From Lutimonas saemankumensis (GTDB lineage: Bacteria; Bacteroidota; Bacteroidia; Flavobacteriales; Flavobacteriaceae), in the NCBI RefSeq assembly GCF_020171465.1, contig NZ_JAIUZR010000001.1:202606-266605 (forward strand): a DNA stretch of 64,000 nt, in the 5' to 3' direction. Made by a program: the position numbers and the translations under genes. How positions within the stretch are numbered: position 1 is the first letter of the stretch; each line of letters opens with the position of its first letter. Below are positions 48,184-59,203 of the stretch, one piece after another. The notes beneath the pieces are model-generated. The model had not been told where the DNA came from and did no database searches. It was given only the letters and a program-made list of their open reading frames with translations.

Positions 48184-48726
48184 ATGTCAAGAATAGGAAA
48201 AAACCCAATAACAATTCCGGAAGGAGTTACTGTTGAAGTGAAAGACAACGAAGTTACTGTAAAAGGTAAGCTTGGTGAATTGTCTCAGGAAATTAAAGAA
48301 ATTGATGTAAAGATCGAAGATGGTGTGTTAACCTTGGAAAGACCTTCTGAGGCCAATACGCACAAATCTAAACACGGTCTTTACAGAGCATTGATCAATA
48401 ACATGATTGTTGGAGTGTCACAAGGCTGGTCGAAAGAACTTGAATTGGTAGGAGTTGGTTACAGAGCTTCTAATCAAGGACAAAAATTGGATCTGGCTTT
48501 AGGATTTTCTCATAATATCGTTCTGGAGGTTGCTCCGGAGGTGAAAGTGGAAACTGTATCTGAAAAAGGTAAGAATCCATTGGTTAAATTAACTTCTCAT
48601 GACAAACAGCTGGTAGGGCAGGTTGCAGCAAAGATTCGTTCTTTCCGTAAGCCTGAGCCATACAAAGGAAAAGGAGTTAAGTATGTAGGAGAACAATTAA
48701 GAAGAAAAGCGGGTAAAACTGCATAA
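48184..48726 (+). CDS. rplF: 50S ribosomal protein L6
   Basis: 180 residues starting MSRIGKNPITIPEGV with the C-terminal PEPYKGKGVKYVGE block near the sarcin-ricin loop. Normal length; 12 nt gaps on both sides. Confidence 0.97.
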   Translation: MSRIGKNPITIPEGVTVEVKDNEVTVKGKLGELSQEIKEIDVKIEDGVLTLERPSEANTHKSKHGLYRALINNMIVGVSQGWSKELELVGVGYRASNQGQKLDLALGFSHNIVLEVAPEVKVETVSEKGKNPLVKLTSHDKQLVGQVAAKIRSFRKPEPYKGKGVKYVGEQLRRKAGKTA

Positions 48727-48738
48727 TAATATAAGGTT

Positions 48739-49089
48739 ATGGCATTAACAAAACTTCAAAGAAGAAACCGAATAAAGAACAGAATCAGAAAAGTTGTTTC
48801 TGGAACTGCGGTGAAACCTAGATTATCAGTTTTCAGAAGCAATAAGGCAATTTCCGCTCAATTAATTGATGACGTTGCAGGACAAACTTTGGTATCTGCC
48901 TCTTCTCTTTCATTGAAAGATGCAAAAGGTACTAAAATAGAGATCGCTACTGCTGTAGGTAAAGAATTGGCTGAGAAAGCAGGAAAGGCTGGAATTGAAA
49001 CAGCTGCTTTTGATAGAAATGGTTATTTATACCACGGTAGAGTAAAAGCCCTAGCAGATGGTGCTAGAGAAGGAGGTTTAAAATTTTAA
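48739..49089 (+). CDS. rplR: 50S ribosomal protein L18
   Basis: 116 residues with [19 protein letters not shown] and the C-terminal [24 protein letters not shown] region (partly quoted). Binds 5S rRNA with L5. 9 nt before rpsE. Confidence 0.96.
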   Translation: MALTKLQRRNRIKNRIRKVVSGTAVKPRLSVFRSNKAISAQLIDDVAGQTLVSASSLSLKDAKGTKIEIATAVGKELAEKAGKAGIETAAFDRNGYLYHGRVKALADGAREGGLKF

Positions 49090-49098
49090 GATTATTCC

Positions 49099-49623
49099 AT
49101 GTACAAAAAATATAACAACGTAGAAAGAGTAAAACCCAGTGGTCTTGAACTTAAAGATCATTTGGTAGGAGTACAAAGAGTTACCAAGGTGACCAAAGGG
49201 GGAAGAACATTTAGTTTTTCAGCTATTGTGGTTGTCGGAAACGGAGACGGTGTAGTGGGTCATGGATTAGGTAAATCTCAGGATGTTGCTTCAGCAATTG
49301 CCAAAGCAATTGAAGATGCTAAGAAGAATTTGGTAAGAATTCCGATCATTAATCAAACATTGCCTCATGAGCAAAAAGGTAAGTACGGTGGAGCACGGGT
49401 GTTTTTGAAACCAGCCTCTCATGGTACCGGGGTAATCGCCGGTGGTGCAGTAAGGGCGGTATTGGAATCAGTAGGTGTACATGATGTACTTTCAAAATCT
49501 CAGGGTTCTTCAAACCCGCACAATGTGGTAAAAGCAACTTTTGATGCTTTGTTGAACCTAAGAGATGCTCATACTGTTGCAAGACAAAGAGGTATATCTG
49601 TAGAAAAAGTGTTTAACGGTTAA
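49099..49623 (+). CDS. rpsE: 30S ribosomal protein S5
   Basis: 174 residues with a double-stranded-RNA-binding-like N-terminal domain ([20 protein letters not shown]) and [15 protein letters not shown]. The loop that carries spectinomycin-resistance changes (VTKGGR) looks wild type. Ends 9 nt before rpmD. Confidence 0.96.
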   Translation: MYKKYNNVERVKPSGLELKDHLVGVQRVTKVTKGGRTFSFSAIVVVGNGDGVVGHGLGKSQDVASAIAKAIEDAKKNLVRIPIINQTLPHEQKGKYGGARVFLKPASHGTGVIAGGAVRAVLESVGVHDVLSKSQGSSNPHNVVKATFDALLNLRDAHTVARQRGISVEKVFNG

Positions 49624-49632
49624 TTTTTAGCG

Positions 49633-49815
49633 ATGAAAAGAATTAGAGTAAAACAAATACGCAGTAAAATCAGACGTCCTAAAAATCAAAAGTTGACACT
49701 TGAGGCGTTAGGTTTGAAAAAAATGAATCAAACGGTTGAGCATGATGCTACACCAACGATTCTTGGAATGGTAAAAACAGTTAATCATTTAGTTTCTGTT
49801 GAAGAAATCAAATAA
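49633..49815 (+). CDS. rpmD: 50S ribosomal protein L30
   Basis: 60 residues, MKRIRVKQIRSKIRRPKNQK followed by TLEALGLKKMNQTVEH and GMVKTVNHLV. Small large-subunit protein, absent in some bacteria but present here in the usual place between rpsE and rplO. Confidence 0.95.
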   Translation: MKRIRVKQIRSKIRRPKNQKLTLEALGLKKMNQTVEHDATPTILGMVKTVNHLVSVEEIK

Positions 49816-49827
49816 GATATTAAGGTT

Positions 49828-50277
49828 ATGGAATTAAATAACTTAAAACCTGCAAAGGGATCCGTAAAATCGGGTAAACGAATTGGTAGAGGTGAAGGAT
49901 CTGGAAAGGGCGGTACCGCTACAAGAGGTCATAAAGGACAGAAATCTCGTTCTGGTTATTCGAGAAAGATCGGTTTTGAAGGTGGTCAGATGCCGCTTCA
50001 GAGACGTGTACCTAAATTTGGTTTCAAAAACATCAACCGTAAAGAATACCAGGGTGTGAATCTTGATACTTTGCAGAAACTTGTTGATGACGGGAAAATC
50101 AAAGATACTGTATCATTGGAAGTATTAATGGAAAATGGTTTAGTAGGAAAGAATGACTTAGTTAAGATTTTAGGAAGAGGAGAGTTAAAGGCGAAATTGA
50201 ATATCTCAGTACATAAATTTACTGCTTCTGCCAAGGCGGCTATTGAAAAAGCGGGAGGTGAAGCTGTAACTATTTAA
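49828..50277 (+). CDS. rplO: 50S ribosomal protein L15
   Basis: 149 residues; Gly/Lys/Arg-rich N-terminal arm (KRIGRGEGSGKGGTATRGHK), then GFEGGQMPLQRRVPKFGF, and a C-terminal globular domain ending GGEAVTI. Precedes secY by 13 nt. Confidence 0.96.
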   Translation: MELNNLKPAKGSVKSGKRIGRGEGSGKGGTATRGHKGQKSRSGYSRKIGFEGGQMPLQRRVPKFGFKNINRKEYQGVNLDTLQKLVDDGKIKDTVSLEVLMENGLVGKNDLVKILGRGELKAKLNISVHKFTASAKAAIEKAGGEAVTI

Positions 50278-50290
50278 TGAAAAAAATTAA

Positions 50291-51625
50291 ATGAAAAAGT
50301 TTATAAGTACTGTCCAGGACATCTGGAAAATCGAAGAGCTAAGAAACAAGATCATTTTAACTTTAGGTTTAATGGTAGTTTACCGTTTGGCTGCTCAGGT
50401 GCCTTTACCAGGTATTGATCCTACGCAGTTAAGTGGTTTGGCCAACAAAACAGCCGATGGGTTATTAGGATTATTAAATGCCTTTACAGGAGGAGCTTTT
50501 GCAAAGGCGTCTGTAATGGCTTTGGGTATTATGCCTTACATCTCTGCTTCGATTGTGGTTCAGTTGATGGGAATTGCGGTTCCTTATCTTCAAAAACTAC
50601 AAAAAGAAGGAGAAAGCGGGAGAAAGAAGATCAATCAGATCACTCGTTGGCTGACGATTGCGATCCTGATCATTCAGGCCCCTACGTATTTGATTAGTTT
50701 GCCAAGTTTAGGAATTCCCGAAAGCGCATTCTTATTAGGTACAGGCCCATTGTTCTATTTCTCTTCAATTCTTTTGTTAACTACAGGAACAATCTTTGCG
50801 ATGTGGTTAGGTGAAAGAATTACTGATAAAGGAATTGGAAATGGTATTTCCTTATTGATTATGATTGGTATTATTGCGGTATTCCCTTCTTCATTTATGC
50901 AGGAGGCTACTTCAAGAATCAATCAGTCAAATGGTGGATTGATCATGATTCTGATCGAAGTTGTTATCTGGTTCGTTGTTATTTTTGCAAGTGTGCTGTT
51001 GGTAACGGCAGTTCGTAAGATTCAGGTTCAGTACGCAAGAAGAACAGTAGCTGGTAACATTCAGGATGTGGCAGGAGCAAGACAGTATATTCCCTTGAAG
51101 CTAAATTCATCTGGAGTTATGCCGATTATCTTTGCTCAGGCGCTGATGTTTGTTCCTGGATTGATGGCAAATGCTGAGAATTCGGTAATTAAATCAATAG
51201 GAGTTGCTTTTACTGACATTTTTGGTCTTTGGTATAATGTTTTATTTGCCGTTTTGATCATCATTTTTAGTTACTTTTACACAGCGATCACGATCCCAAC
51301 AAATAAGATGGCAGATGATCTAAAGAGAGGCGGAGGATTTGTTCCGGGTATCAGACCTGGAAAGGATACTGCTGAATACCTCGATACGATTTTATCACGT
51401 GTTACCCTTCCGGGTTCTTTATTTCTGGCATTTTTGGCGATACTTCCTGCCATTATTACAAAAGCAGGAGTTCAACCGGGTTGGGCCATATTCTATGGTG
51501 GTACCTCATTACTGATTATGGTAGGGGTTGCCATAGATACATTACAGCAAATTAACGCCCACTTGTTAAATCGTCATTATGATGGATTGATGAAAGCGGG
51601 CTCTAAACGAAAAGTAGCTTATTAA
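50291..51625 (+). CDS. secY: protein translocase subunit SecY
   Basis: 444 residues, ten membrane helices. The plug/TM2 region [18 protein letters not shown], the [12 protein letters not shown] block and cytoplasmic loop GFVPGIRPG (C5) are all present. Forms the SecYEG channel. In most bacteria adk and/or map follow; here infA starts 2 nt later. Confidence 0.97.
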   Translation: MKKFISTVQDIWKIEELRNKIILTLGLMVVYRLAAQVPLPGIDPTQLSGLANKTADGLLGLLNAFTGGAFAKASVMALGIMPYISASIVVQLMGIAVPYLQKLQKEGESGRKKINQITRWLTIAILIIQAPTYLISLPSLGIPESAFLLGTGPLFYFSSILLLTTGTIFAMWLGERITDKGIGNGISLLIMIGIIAVFPSSFMQEATSRINQSNGGLIMILIEVVIWFVVIFASVLLVTAVRKIQVQYARRTVAGNIQDVAGARQYIPLKLNSSGVMPIIFAQALMFVPGLMANAENSVIKSIGVAFTDIFGLWYNVLFAVLIIIFSYFYTAITIPTNKMADDLKRGGGFVPGIRPGKDTAEYLDTILSRVTLPGSLFLAFLAILPAIITKAGVQPGWAIFYGGTSLLIMVGVAIDTLQQINAHLLNRHYDGLMKAGSKRKVAY

Positions 51626-51627
51626 CT

Positions 51628-51843
51628 ATGGCAAAGCAAGCAGCAATAGAACAAGACGGAAGAATTATTGAAGCATTATCAAACGCAATGTTTCGAGTAG
51701 AATTGGAAAACGGTCACATTGTAACCGCACATATTTCCGGAAAAATGCGTATGCATTATATTAAATTGCTACCAGGAGATAAGGTAAAATTAGAAATGAG
51801 CCCTTATGATTTAACTAAGGCGAGAATTACTTATAGATATTAA
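51628..51843 (+). CDS. infA: translation initiation factor IF-1
   Basis: 71 residues, S1/OB fold: [26 protein letters not shown] start, then [32 protein letters not shown] (partly quoted) ending ITYRY. Binds the ribosomal A site during initiation. Between secY and rpmJ as in relatives. Confidence 0.97.
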   Translation: MAKQAAIEQDGRIIEALSNAMFRVELENGHIVTAHISGKMRMHYIKLLPGDKVKLEMSPYDLTKARITYRY

Positions 51844-51855
51844 AGACAACACGAG

Positions 51856-51972
51856 ATGAAAGTAAGAGCATCAGTAAAGAAAAGAAGTGCCGACTGCATT
51901 ATAGTGCGCAGAAAGGGCAGATTATATGTAATCAACAAAAAGAATCCTAGATTTAAACAAAGACAAGGATAA
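51856..51972 (+). CDS. rpmJ: 50S ribosomal protein L36 (zinc-ligand-depleted)
   Basis: A 38-codon gene: [19 protein letters not shown], then [19 protein letters not shown]. The length and ends are typical of L36. Of the usual C-x2-C-x12-C-x4/5-H zinc ribbon only Cys 14 remains (Ser 11, Asn 27 and Phe 33 replace the others), so it cannot bind zinc in the normal way. It sits 12 nt after infA and 2 nt before rpsM. Confidence 0.95.
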   Translation: MKVRASVKKRSADCIIVRRKGRLYVINKKNPRFKQRQG

Positions 51973-51974
51973 TT

Positions 51975-52349
51975 ATGGCAAGAATAGCAGGAATTGACGT
52001 CCCAAAGAATAAAAGAGGTGTAATAGCATTGACCTATATCTTTGGAATCGGAAGAAGTAAAGCTAAAGAGATTTTAGCAAACGCAAAAGTTGACGAGAGC
52101 ATCAAGGTTCAGGACTGGAATGATGAGCAGATCGCCAACATTCGTGGAGAGGTGGGCAAATTGACCATCGAAGGTGAATTGAGATCTGAAGTTCAGTTAA
52201 ACATCAAACGTTTAATGGACATAGGATGTTACAGAGGTATCAGACACAGAGCTGGGCTTCCGTTAAGAGGGCAAAGAACTAAAAACAATTCTAGAACTCG
52301 TAAAGGAAAGAGAAAAACTGTAGCTGGTAAAAAGAAAGCAACTAAATAA
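51975..52349 (+). CDS. rpsM: 30S ribosomal protein S13
   Basis: 124 residues starting [15 protein letters not shown], with [11 protein letters not shown] (helix-two-turn-helix) and the C-terminal [16 protein letters not shown]...[12 protein letters not shown] block. Contacts the P-site tRNA and the subunit bridge. First gene of the alpha group. Confidence 0.97.
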   Translation: MARIAGIDVPKNKRGVIALTYIFGIGRSKAKEILANAKVDESIKVQDWNDEQIANIRGEVGKLTIEGELRSEVQLNIKRLMDIGCYRGIRHRAGLPLRGQRTKNNSRTRKGKRKTVAGKKKATK

Positions 52350-52360
52350 TAGTTAACAAG

Positions 52361-52753
52361 ATGGCAAAGTCAAGTTCAAAAAACGTAAAAAAACGTAAAG
52401 TTATCGTAGATGCTGTTGGTGAGGCGCATATCACTGCTTCATTCAACAATATCATCATCTCTTTGACAAATAAAAAAGGAGATGTTATTTCTTGGTCAAG
52501 TGCAGGAAAGCAAGGATTTAGAGGTTCTAAAAAGAATACTCCATATGCCGCTCAAACTGCTGCTGAAGATTGTGCAAGAGTTGCTCATGAAGCTGGATTG
52601 AGAAAAGTAAAGGTCTATGTAAAAGGACCTGGTAACGGTAGAGAGTCTGCAATTAGAACCCTGCATAACAACGGGATCGAAGTTACTGAAATAATCGATG
52701 TGACTCCAATTGCACATAATGGGTGCAGACCTCCAAAAAGAAGAAGAGTTTAA
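52361..52753 (+). CDS. rpsK: 30S ribosomal protein S11
   Basis: 130 residues with [33 protein letters not shown] and the closing [18 protein letters not shown]. Platform protein. A 76-nt spacer with a compound hairpin separates it from rpsD. Confidence 0.97.
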   Translation: MAKSSSKNVKKRKVIVDAVGEAHITASFNNIIISLTNKKGDVISWSSAGKQGFRGSKKNTPYAAQTAAEDCARVAHEAGLRKVKVYVKGPGNGRESAIRTLHNNGIEVTEIIDVTPIAHNGCRPPKRRRV

Positions 52754-52770
52754 TACATATTTTAGAAACT

Positions 52771-52814
52771 AAGGAAAAAGATTATCGAAGGACTGCCTTA
52801 ATTCATAATCCCTT
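52771..52814 (+). promoter_or_regulatory. compound hairpin upstream of rpsD, candidate S4 feedback element
   Basis: Nested inverted repeats: outer AAGG/CCTT (52771-52774, 52811-52814), main stem GATTAT/ATAATC (52780-52785, 52805-52810), then GAA/TTC and GG/CC around an ACTG loop. It fills the only long spacer in the alpha group and ends 15 nt before the rpsD start codon. No T run follows. S4 is a known autoregulator in other bacteria; the link here is inference. Confidence 0.45.
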
Positions 52815-52829
52815 AAATAAATTAATAAG

Positions 52830-53435
52830 ATGGCAAGATATACAGGACCAAAATCAAAAATTGCCCGTAAGTTTGGAGAACCAATCTTCGGGGATGACAA
52901 AGCGTTAGAAAAAAGAAATTATCCTCCGGGACAACACGGAGCCAACAAAAGAAGAGGTAAGCAATCTGAATACGCACTTCAACTTAAAGAGAAGCAAAAA
53001 GCAAAATATACCTATGGTATTTTAGAACGTCAATTCCGCAAGCTTTTTGAAAAATCTCAGAGAAGTAAAGGTATTACTGGTGAGGTTTTACTTCAATTGT
53101 GTGAGTCTCGTTTGGACAACGTAGTATACCGATTAGGTATTTCTCCTTCAAGGAGTGGTGCGCGTCAATTAGTATCGCACAGACATATTACTGTTAATGG
53201 TGAGATCGTGAACATTCCTTCTTATCTTTTAAAAGAAGGTGATGTTGTTGGAGTAAGAGAGAAGTCAAAATCTTTAACAGCCATTGAAAGTTCTTTAGCA
53301 GCTAAATCGAATGTTTATGAGTGGTTATCTTGGAATCAGGAAACCCTGGAAGGAAGATTTGTTACTGTTCCTGAAAGAATTCAAATTCCAGAAAACATTA
53401 ACGAGCAGTTTATCGTTGAATTATACTCTAAATAA
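52830..53435 (+). CDS. rpsD: 30S ribosomal protein S4 (zinc-free form)
   Basis: 201 residues. The N-terminus [17 protein letters not shown] has none of the Cys of the zinc-binding S4 form. The S4 RNA-binding domain (about 92-155: [21 protein letters not shown], given in part, [16 protein letters not shown]) is complete. Primary 16S rRNA binder. Preceded by the compound hairpin at 52771-52814. Confidence 0.97.
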   Translation: MARYTGPKSKIARKFGEPIFGDDKALEKRNYPPGQHGANKRRGKQSEYALQLKEKQKAKYTYGILERQFRKLFEKSQRSKGITGEVLLQLCESRLDNVVYRLGISPSRSGARQLVSHRHITVNGEIVNIPSYLLKEGDVVGVREKSKSLTAIESSLAAKSNVYEWLSWNQETLEGRFVTVPERIQIPENINEQFIVELYSK

Positions 53436-53458
53436 CCCTAAAAGATAGTAACAAACTT

Positions 53459-54451
53459 ATGGCAATATTAAATTTTCAGAAACCGGATAAAGTATTGATG
53501 ATTGAATCTACTGATTTTAACGGTAGGTTTGAGTTTAAACCTTTAGAGCCCGGTTACGGACTAACAGTTGGTAACGCCTTGAGAAGAGTGTTGTTATCTT
53601 CTTTAGACGGATATGCAATAACTTCATTGAGAATTGAAGGAGTTGAACATGAATTTTCTACGATCGAAGGGGTTGTTGAGGATGTAACTGAAATCATTCT
53701 TAACTTGAAGCAAATGCGCTTCAAACAACAGATTGAAGATACGGACAGTGAAACTGTCGTTTTATCGACTACCGGTAAAGAAGAATTGACTGCAGGAGAT
53801 TTTCAAAATTTCATTTCTGGTTTCCAGGTTTTGAATCCGGATTTGGTGATATGCAGAATGGAACCTAAAGTGAAGATCGATTTGGAGATCACGATTGAAA
53901 AAGGTAGAGGTTTTGTTTTAGCTGAGGAGAACAAGAAGGTATCTGCTCCTCTTGGAACAATTTTTATTGATTCGATCTACACTCCGATCAAGAATGTAAA
54001 ATACGCAGTTGAAAACTTCCGTGTTGAGCAAAAGACTGATTATGAAAAATTAGTTTTCGATATCATCACTGACGGTTCAATTACACCTAAGGATGCATTG
54101 ACTGAAGCGGCAAAGATCCTGATCCATCACTTTATGTTGTTCTCTGATGAGAGAATTACGTTAGAGGCTGACGAAATTGCGAAGACTGAAACCTATGATG
54201 AGGAGTCTCTGCATATGAGACAATTATTGAAAACTCGCTTGATCGACATGGATCTTTCAGTAAGAGCTTTGAATTGTCTGAAAGCTGCTGAAGTGGATAC
54301 TTTGGGAGACCTTGTTTCTTTCAACAAGAGCGATTTGATGAAGTTCAGAAACTTCGGAAAAAAATCACTTACAGAGTTGGATGAACTTGTAAACAACAAA
54401 GGATTGACCTTTGGAATGGATTTAACGAAATACAAATTAGATAAGGAGTAG
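53459..54451 (+). CDS. rpoA: RNA polymerase alpha subunit
   Basis: 330 residues: N-terminal dimerisation domain (about 1-235, with [19 protein letters not shown], partly quoted) and C-terminal DNA/activator-binding domain (about 255-325, with [16 protein letters not shown] and [14 protein letters not shown]). In the usual place between rpsD and rplQ. Confidence 0.98.
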   Translation: MAILNFQKPDKVLMIESTDFNGRFEFKPLEPGYGLTVGNALRRVLLSSLDGYAITSLRIEGVEHEFSTIEGVVEDVTEIILNLKQMRFKQQIEDTDSETVVLSTTGKEELTAGDFQNFISGFQVLNPDLVICRMEPKVKIDLEITIEKGRGFVLAEENKKVSAPLGTIFIDSIYTPIKNVKYAVENFRVEQKTDYEKLVFDIITDGSITPKDALTEAAKILIHHFMLFSDERITLEADEIAKTETYDEESLHMRQLLKTRLIDMDLSVRALNCLKAAEVDTLGDLVSFNKSDLMKFRNFGKKSLTELDELVNNKGLTFGMDLTKYKLDKE

Positions 54452-54493
54452 ATTTGTTATTGCTATAGCAAATTGTAAATAGTCAAGTGAAAG

Positions 54494-55027
54494 ATGAGAC
54501 ACGGAAAGAAATTTAATCATTTAAGTAGAAAAAAAGCGCATAGAAAAGCTATGTTAGCGAACATGGCTTGCTCTTTGATCGAGCACAAGCGTATAAATAC
54601 GACAGTTGCCAAGGCAAAAGCTTTGCGTCAATATGTGGAGCCACTAATCACAAAATCTAAAAACGATACTACACATAACAGAAGGATTGTTTTTAGCAGT
54701 TTGAAAGATAAATATGCTGTTTCTGAATTATTCAGGGATGTGGCAGTTAAAGTTGGAGACAGACCAGGAGGATATGTAAGGATCATTAAATTAGGAAATC
54801 GTCAGGGAGATAATGCCTCGATGGCAATGATCGAATTGGTAGATTACAATGAAATTTACAATCCAAAGGCTAAAAAGAAAAAAGCAACAAGAAGAAGAGG
54901 AAAAAAATCTTCATCAGCTCCAGCCGCTGAAGCACCTGCTGCTGAGGCACCTGCTGCTGAAACAGCTGTTGCTGAAAAAGTTGAAGAACCTAAATCAAAA
55001 GATGCTGAGAACAAGGATGAAGCATAA
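54494..55027 (+). CDS. rplQ: 50S ribosomal protein L17 with C-terminal extension
   Basis: 177 residues; the L17 core is 1-121 ([17 protein letters not shown], then [18 protein letters not shown]). It is followed by a Lys/Arg-rich stretch ([14 protein letters not shown]) and a low-complexity Ala/Glu/Pro tail with the unit AAEAP repeated, about 56 residues longer than the usual protein. The tail probably is disordered on the ribosome surface. Last gene of the cluster, ended by a terminator. Confidence 0.95.
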   Translation: MRHGKKFNHLSRKKAHRKAMLANMACSLIEHKRINTTVAKAKALRQYVEPLITKSKNDTTHNRRIVFSSLKDKYAVSELFRDVAVKVGDRPGGYVRIIKLGNRQGDNASMAMIELVDYNEIYNPKAKKKKATRRRGKKSSSAPAAEAPAAEAPAAETAVAEKVEEPKSKDAENKDEA

Positions 55028-55052
55028 ATTGGATTTTTGTTTTTAAAATGAT

Positions 55053-55089
55053 AAAAGGATGAGCTATTTTTGGCTTATCCTTTTTTTTT
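55053..55089 (+). terminator. rho-independent terminator of the ribosomal cluster
   Basis: AAAAGGATGAGC pairs with GCTTATCCTTTT (one G-T pair), loop TATTTTTG-like, followed by nine T (55081-55089). It lies 25 nt after the rplQ stop and 55 nt before carA. Confidence 0.85.
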
Positions 55090-55143
55090 GAATAAAAAAA
55101 AAGAATTAGCGTAAGATAACCTCAAAGAATACAAGAATAAGAT

Positions 55144-56247
55144 ATGAAATACGAAACAAGAAAAAAGGCCATTCTGATCTTGAAAGACGGAACCATGTTT
55201 GAAGGTAAATCGGTTGGAATAGATGGCACAGCGGTGGGTGAGATTTGTTTTAACACCGGAACTACGGGATATCAGGAAATCTTTACGGACCCTTCCTATT
55301 ATGGACAATTGATGGTAACTACAAATGCCCATATTGGGAATTATGGAATTAACGAGCAGGAAGAAGAATCTGAAGGAATCAAGATTTCCGGACTTGTATG
55401 CAGAAACTTTAGTTTCGATTATTCCCGGGTAAATGCACAGGAGTCGCTTCTTGACTATTTTAAGAAGCAGAACTTTGTTGCGATTTCAGATGTTGACACA
55501 AGAGCCCTTGTACGTTATATCAGGGATAAAGGAGCAATGAATGCCATTATTTCAACAGAAACGGATCTGGATGCCCTTCAGGAGCAACTTGATGCGATTC
55601 CTTCAATGGAAGGTCTGGAACTGGCTTCCAAAGTATCTACCGAAGAACCTTATACCGTAGGTGATGAGAATGCGAAATACAGAATTGCCGCTCTCGATAT
55701 TGGCATTAAGAAAAATATATTAAGGAACCTGACCCAAAGAGATTGTTTTGTGAAGGTGTTTCCATTTGATGCTTCGTTTGAGGACCTTAGTTCTTTTAAT
55801 CCTGATGGATATTTTCTTTCTAATGGACCAGGAGATCCTACTCCGCTTAAGAATGCTCAAAAAGTGGCAAAAGATATCATAGACCGGGATTTACCTTTAT
55901 TTGGAATCTGTTTAGGGCATCAGGTCATTGCTTTGGCCCATGGCGTTCCTACTTATAAGATGTTCAATGGACACCGTGGGATAAATCACCCTGTGAAGAA
56001 TCTAATTACGGGTAAAGGAGAAATAACGTCTCAGAACCATGGATTTGTTGTGGATAAAAAAGCTGTAGAGGATCACGACATTTTGGAAATTACTCATGAA
56101 CATCTAAATGATCATACCCTTGCCGGAATGCGCGTAAAAGACAAGAATTGTTTTTCTGTTCAATACCATCCTGAAGCGAGCCCGGGGCCTCATGATTCGG
56201 CTTATTTATTCGATCAGTTTATTGAAATGATCGAGGCGTCAAAGTGA
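55144..56247 (+). CDS. carA: carbamoyl-phosphate synthase small subunit
   Basis: 367 residues. N-terminal small-chain domain (LKDGTMFEGKSVG, FNTGTTGYQEIFTDPSY) and a C-terminal class I glutamine amidotransferase with the nucleophile Cys 256 in FGICLGHQ and HPEASPGPHDS carrying the catalytic His. It supplies ammonia from glutamine to CarB for arginine and pyrimidine synthesis. carB is not adjacent. The rplQ-carA-eno-gltA order is typical of Flavobacteriia. Confidence 0.96.
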   Translation: MKYETRKKAILILKDGTMFEGKSVGIDGTAVGEICFNTGTTGYQEIFTDPSYYGQLMVTTNAHIGNYGINEQEEESEGIKISGLVCRNFSFDYSRVNAQESLLDYFKKQNFVAISDVDTRALVRYIRDKGAMNAIISTETDLDALQEQLDAIPSMEGLELASKVSTEEPYTVGDENAKYRIAALDIGIKKNILRNLTQRDCFVKVFPFDASFEDLSSFNPDGYFLSNGPGDPTPLKNAQKVAKDIIDRDLPLFGICLGHQVIALAHGVPTYKMFNGHRGINHPVKNLITGKGEITSQNHGFVVDKKAVEDHDILEITHEHLNDHTLAGMRVKDKNCFSVQYHPEASPGPHDSAYLFDQFIEMIEASK

Positions 56248-56352
56248 GTTTAAACCCAGTTCAGAATCTCGAAAACGATATCGTAGTTTAATCAAGTTTA
56301 AAGGCCCAAAACCCTTTATATTTAGTAAATTTACATCAGTAAAAACAATTAA

Positions 56353-57654
<1,302 letters not shown>

Positions 57655-57668
57655 AATCTTATCGTTTA

Positions 57669-57707
57669 TAACAAAAAAAGCTGAATGTATGTTCAGCTTT
57701 TTTGTTA
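57669..57707 (+). terminator. rho-independent terminator after eno
   Basis: TAACAAAAAAAGCTGAA pairs almost fully with TTCAGCTTTTTTGTTA around a 6-nt loop (TGTATG). The A and T runs make it usable on either strand. Confidence 0.88.
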
Positions 57708-57797
57708 CTTAAATAGCTCAATTTAGGAGGAAAATTGTGAGTTATTTTGTAATTTCGCGAGTAGAATAAATTATTAAAAATTAAATTAAAATTACCT

Positions 57798-59084
57798 ATG
57801 TCAGAAGTAGCAAAATTGATTGTTAATGGGCAAGAATACGAATTCCCAGTTATTGTTGGAACCGAAAATGAGGTAGCCATTAATGTGAAAACATTAAGGT
57901 CTGTTACCAATGGAATCATTACATTGGATTCCGGTTTTAAAAATACTGGATCCTGTGAAAGTAAGATCACTTTTTTAGATGGAGAAAAAGGAATCCTGAG
58001 ACATCGAGGTTATGCTATTGAAGAATTGACGAAAAAGGCCAGTTTCCTTGAGGTTGCTTATATGATCATTTTTGGAGAATTACCCACAAAGGAGCAATTT
58101 GCTAAATGGGAAAAAGATATCAAACATCATCAGCTTTTGAATGAGGAGATGAAAGATATCATTGACGGATTCCCTAAAAAGGCTCATCCTATGGGTATGC
58201 TTTCTTCATTGACTTCAGCCTTAACTGCATTTAACCCTGCTACTGTTGATATCACCAAGGAAGATCAGGTGTACGATGCCATTACCAAGTTAATGGGTAA
58301 GTTTCCTGTCATTGCAGCTTGGGCACATAGCAAAAACCTGGGGACTCCGCTAAATTACGGGGATAATTCATTGAATTATATCGAGAATATCATGCAGATG
58401 ATGTTCAGGATCCCAACAGAAAAATACGTATTGAATCCTATTGCAGTCAAAGCTTTGGATGAGTTGTTAATCTTACATGAAGACCATGAGCAGAACTGTT
58501 CAACTTCCACGGTTAGAATCGTAGGTTCTTCTGAAGCCGGATTATTTGCATCTGTTTCTTCCGGAGTATCTGCACTTTGGGGAAGACTGCACGGAGGAGC
58601 AAATCAGGCTGTTCTTGAAATGCTTGAGAATATCCAGAAAGACGGTGGAGATGTGGAGAAATATATTCAGAAGGCGAAGGATAAAAATGATCCTTTCCGT
58701 TTGATGGGCTTTGGTCACAGAGTCTATAAGAATTTTGACCCAAGAGCAAGAATTATCAAAAAGGCTGCTGATGAACTGTTTGAAGATCTGGGAACCAATG
58801 ATCCTGTACTGGCTATCGCCAAGCATTTAGAGGAAGTAGCGCTTAATGATGATTATTTTGCTCAAAGGAAGTTGTATCCTAATGTTGATTTTTATTCAGG
58901 GATTATTTACCGTGCTCTTGGTTTCCCAAGAGAAATGATGACCGTTATGTTTGCGATTGGAAGATTACCGGGATGGATCGCTCAATGGAGAGAAATGCGA
59001 CTGAATCATGAACCTATAGGAAGGCCAAGGCAATTGTATACTGGAGAACCTTTAAGGCCTTTTAAACCATTTGAGGAAAGATAA
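57798..59084 (+). CDS. gltA: citrate synthase
   Basis: 428 residues, the type II (E. coli-like, usually hexameric and NADH-sensitive) form with an extended N-terminus. Catalytic residues are His 265 (LHGGANQ), His 307 (GHRVYKNFDPR) and Asp 364 (VDFYSG). It condenses acetyl-CoA and oxaloacetate, the entry step of the TCA cycle. A TAATTTCG about 40 nt upstream may be a -7 box. Ended by a terminator. Confidence 0.98.
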   Translation: MSEVAKLIVNGQEYEFPVIVGTENEVAINVKTLRSVTNGIITLDSGFKNTGSCESKITFLDGEKGILRHRGYAIEELTKKASFLEVAYMIIFGELPTKEQFAKWEKDIKHHQLLNEEMKDIIDGFPKKAHPMGMLSSLTSALTAFNPATVDITKEDQVYDAITKLMGKFPVIAAWAHSKNLGTPLNYGDNSLNYIENIMQMMFRIPTEKYVLNPIAVKALDELLILHEDHEQNCSTSTVRIVGSSEAGLFASVSSGVSALWGRLHGGANQAVLEMLENIQKDGGDVEKYIQKAKDKNDPFRLMGFGHRVYKNFDPRARIIKKAADELFEDLGTNDPVLAIAKHLEEVALNDDYFAQRKLYPNVDFYSGIIYRALGFPREMMTVMFAIGRLPGWIAQWREMRLNHEPIGRPRQLYTGEPLRPFKPFEER

Positions 59085-59133
59085 GGCTTAAAAAAGGAAC
59101 AATTTTAAGTATTTTGAATTGTTCATAAATTTT

Positions 59134-59178
59134 AATGCGCGTTGATGATTATTTATCATCAGCGCGCGTTTTTTTTAT
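59134..59178 (+). terminator. rho-independent terminator after gltA
   Basis: AATGCGCGTTGATGAT pairs with ATCATCAGCGCGCGTT (one mismatch) around TATTT-like loop bases, followed by a T-rich run to 59180. It separates gltA from the guanidine-modifying enzyme genes. Confidence 0.88.
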
Positions 59179-59179
59179 T

Positions 59180-59187
59180 TATTTTTG
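59180..59187 (+). promoter_or_regulatory. possible -7 element before the amidinotransferase-like gene
   Basis: TATTTTTG matches TAnnTTTG and lies 16 nt before the ATG at 59204, directly after the gltA terminator. The -33 position would fall inside the hairpin and has no TTTG, so this is weak. Confidence 0.3.
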
Positions 59188-59203
59188 CGAAAAATTCAAT
59201 TTT

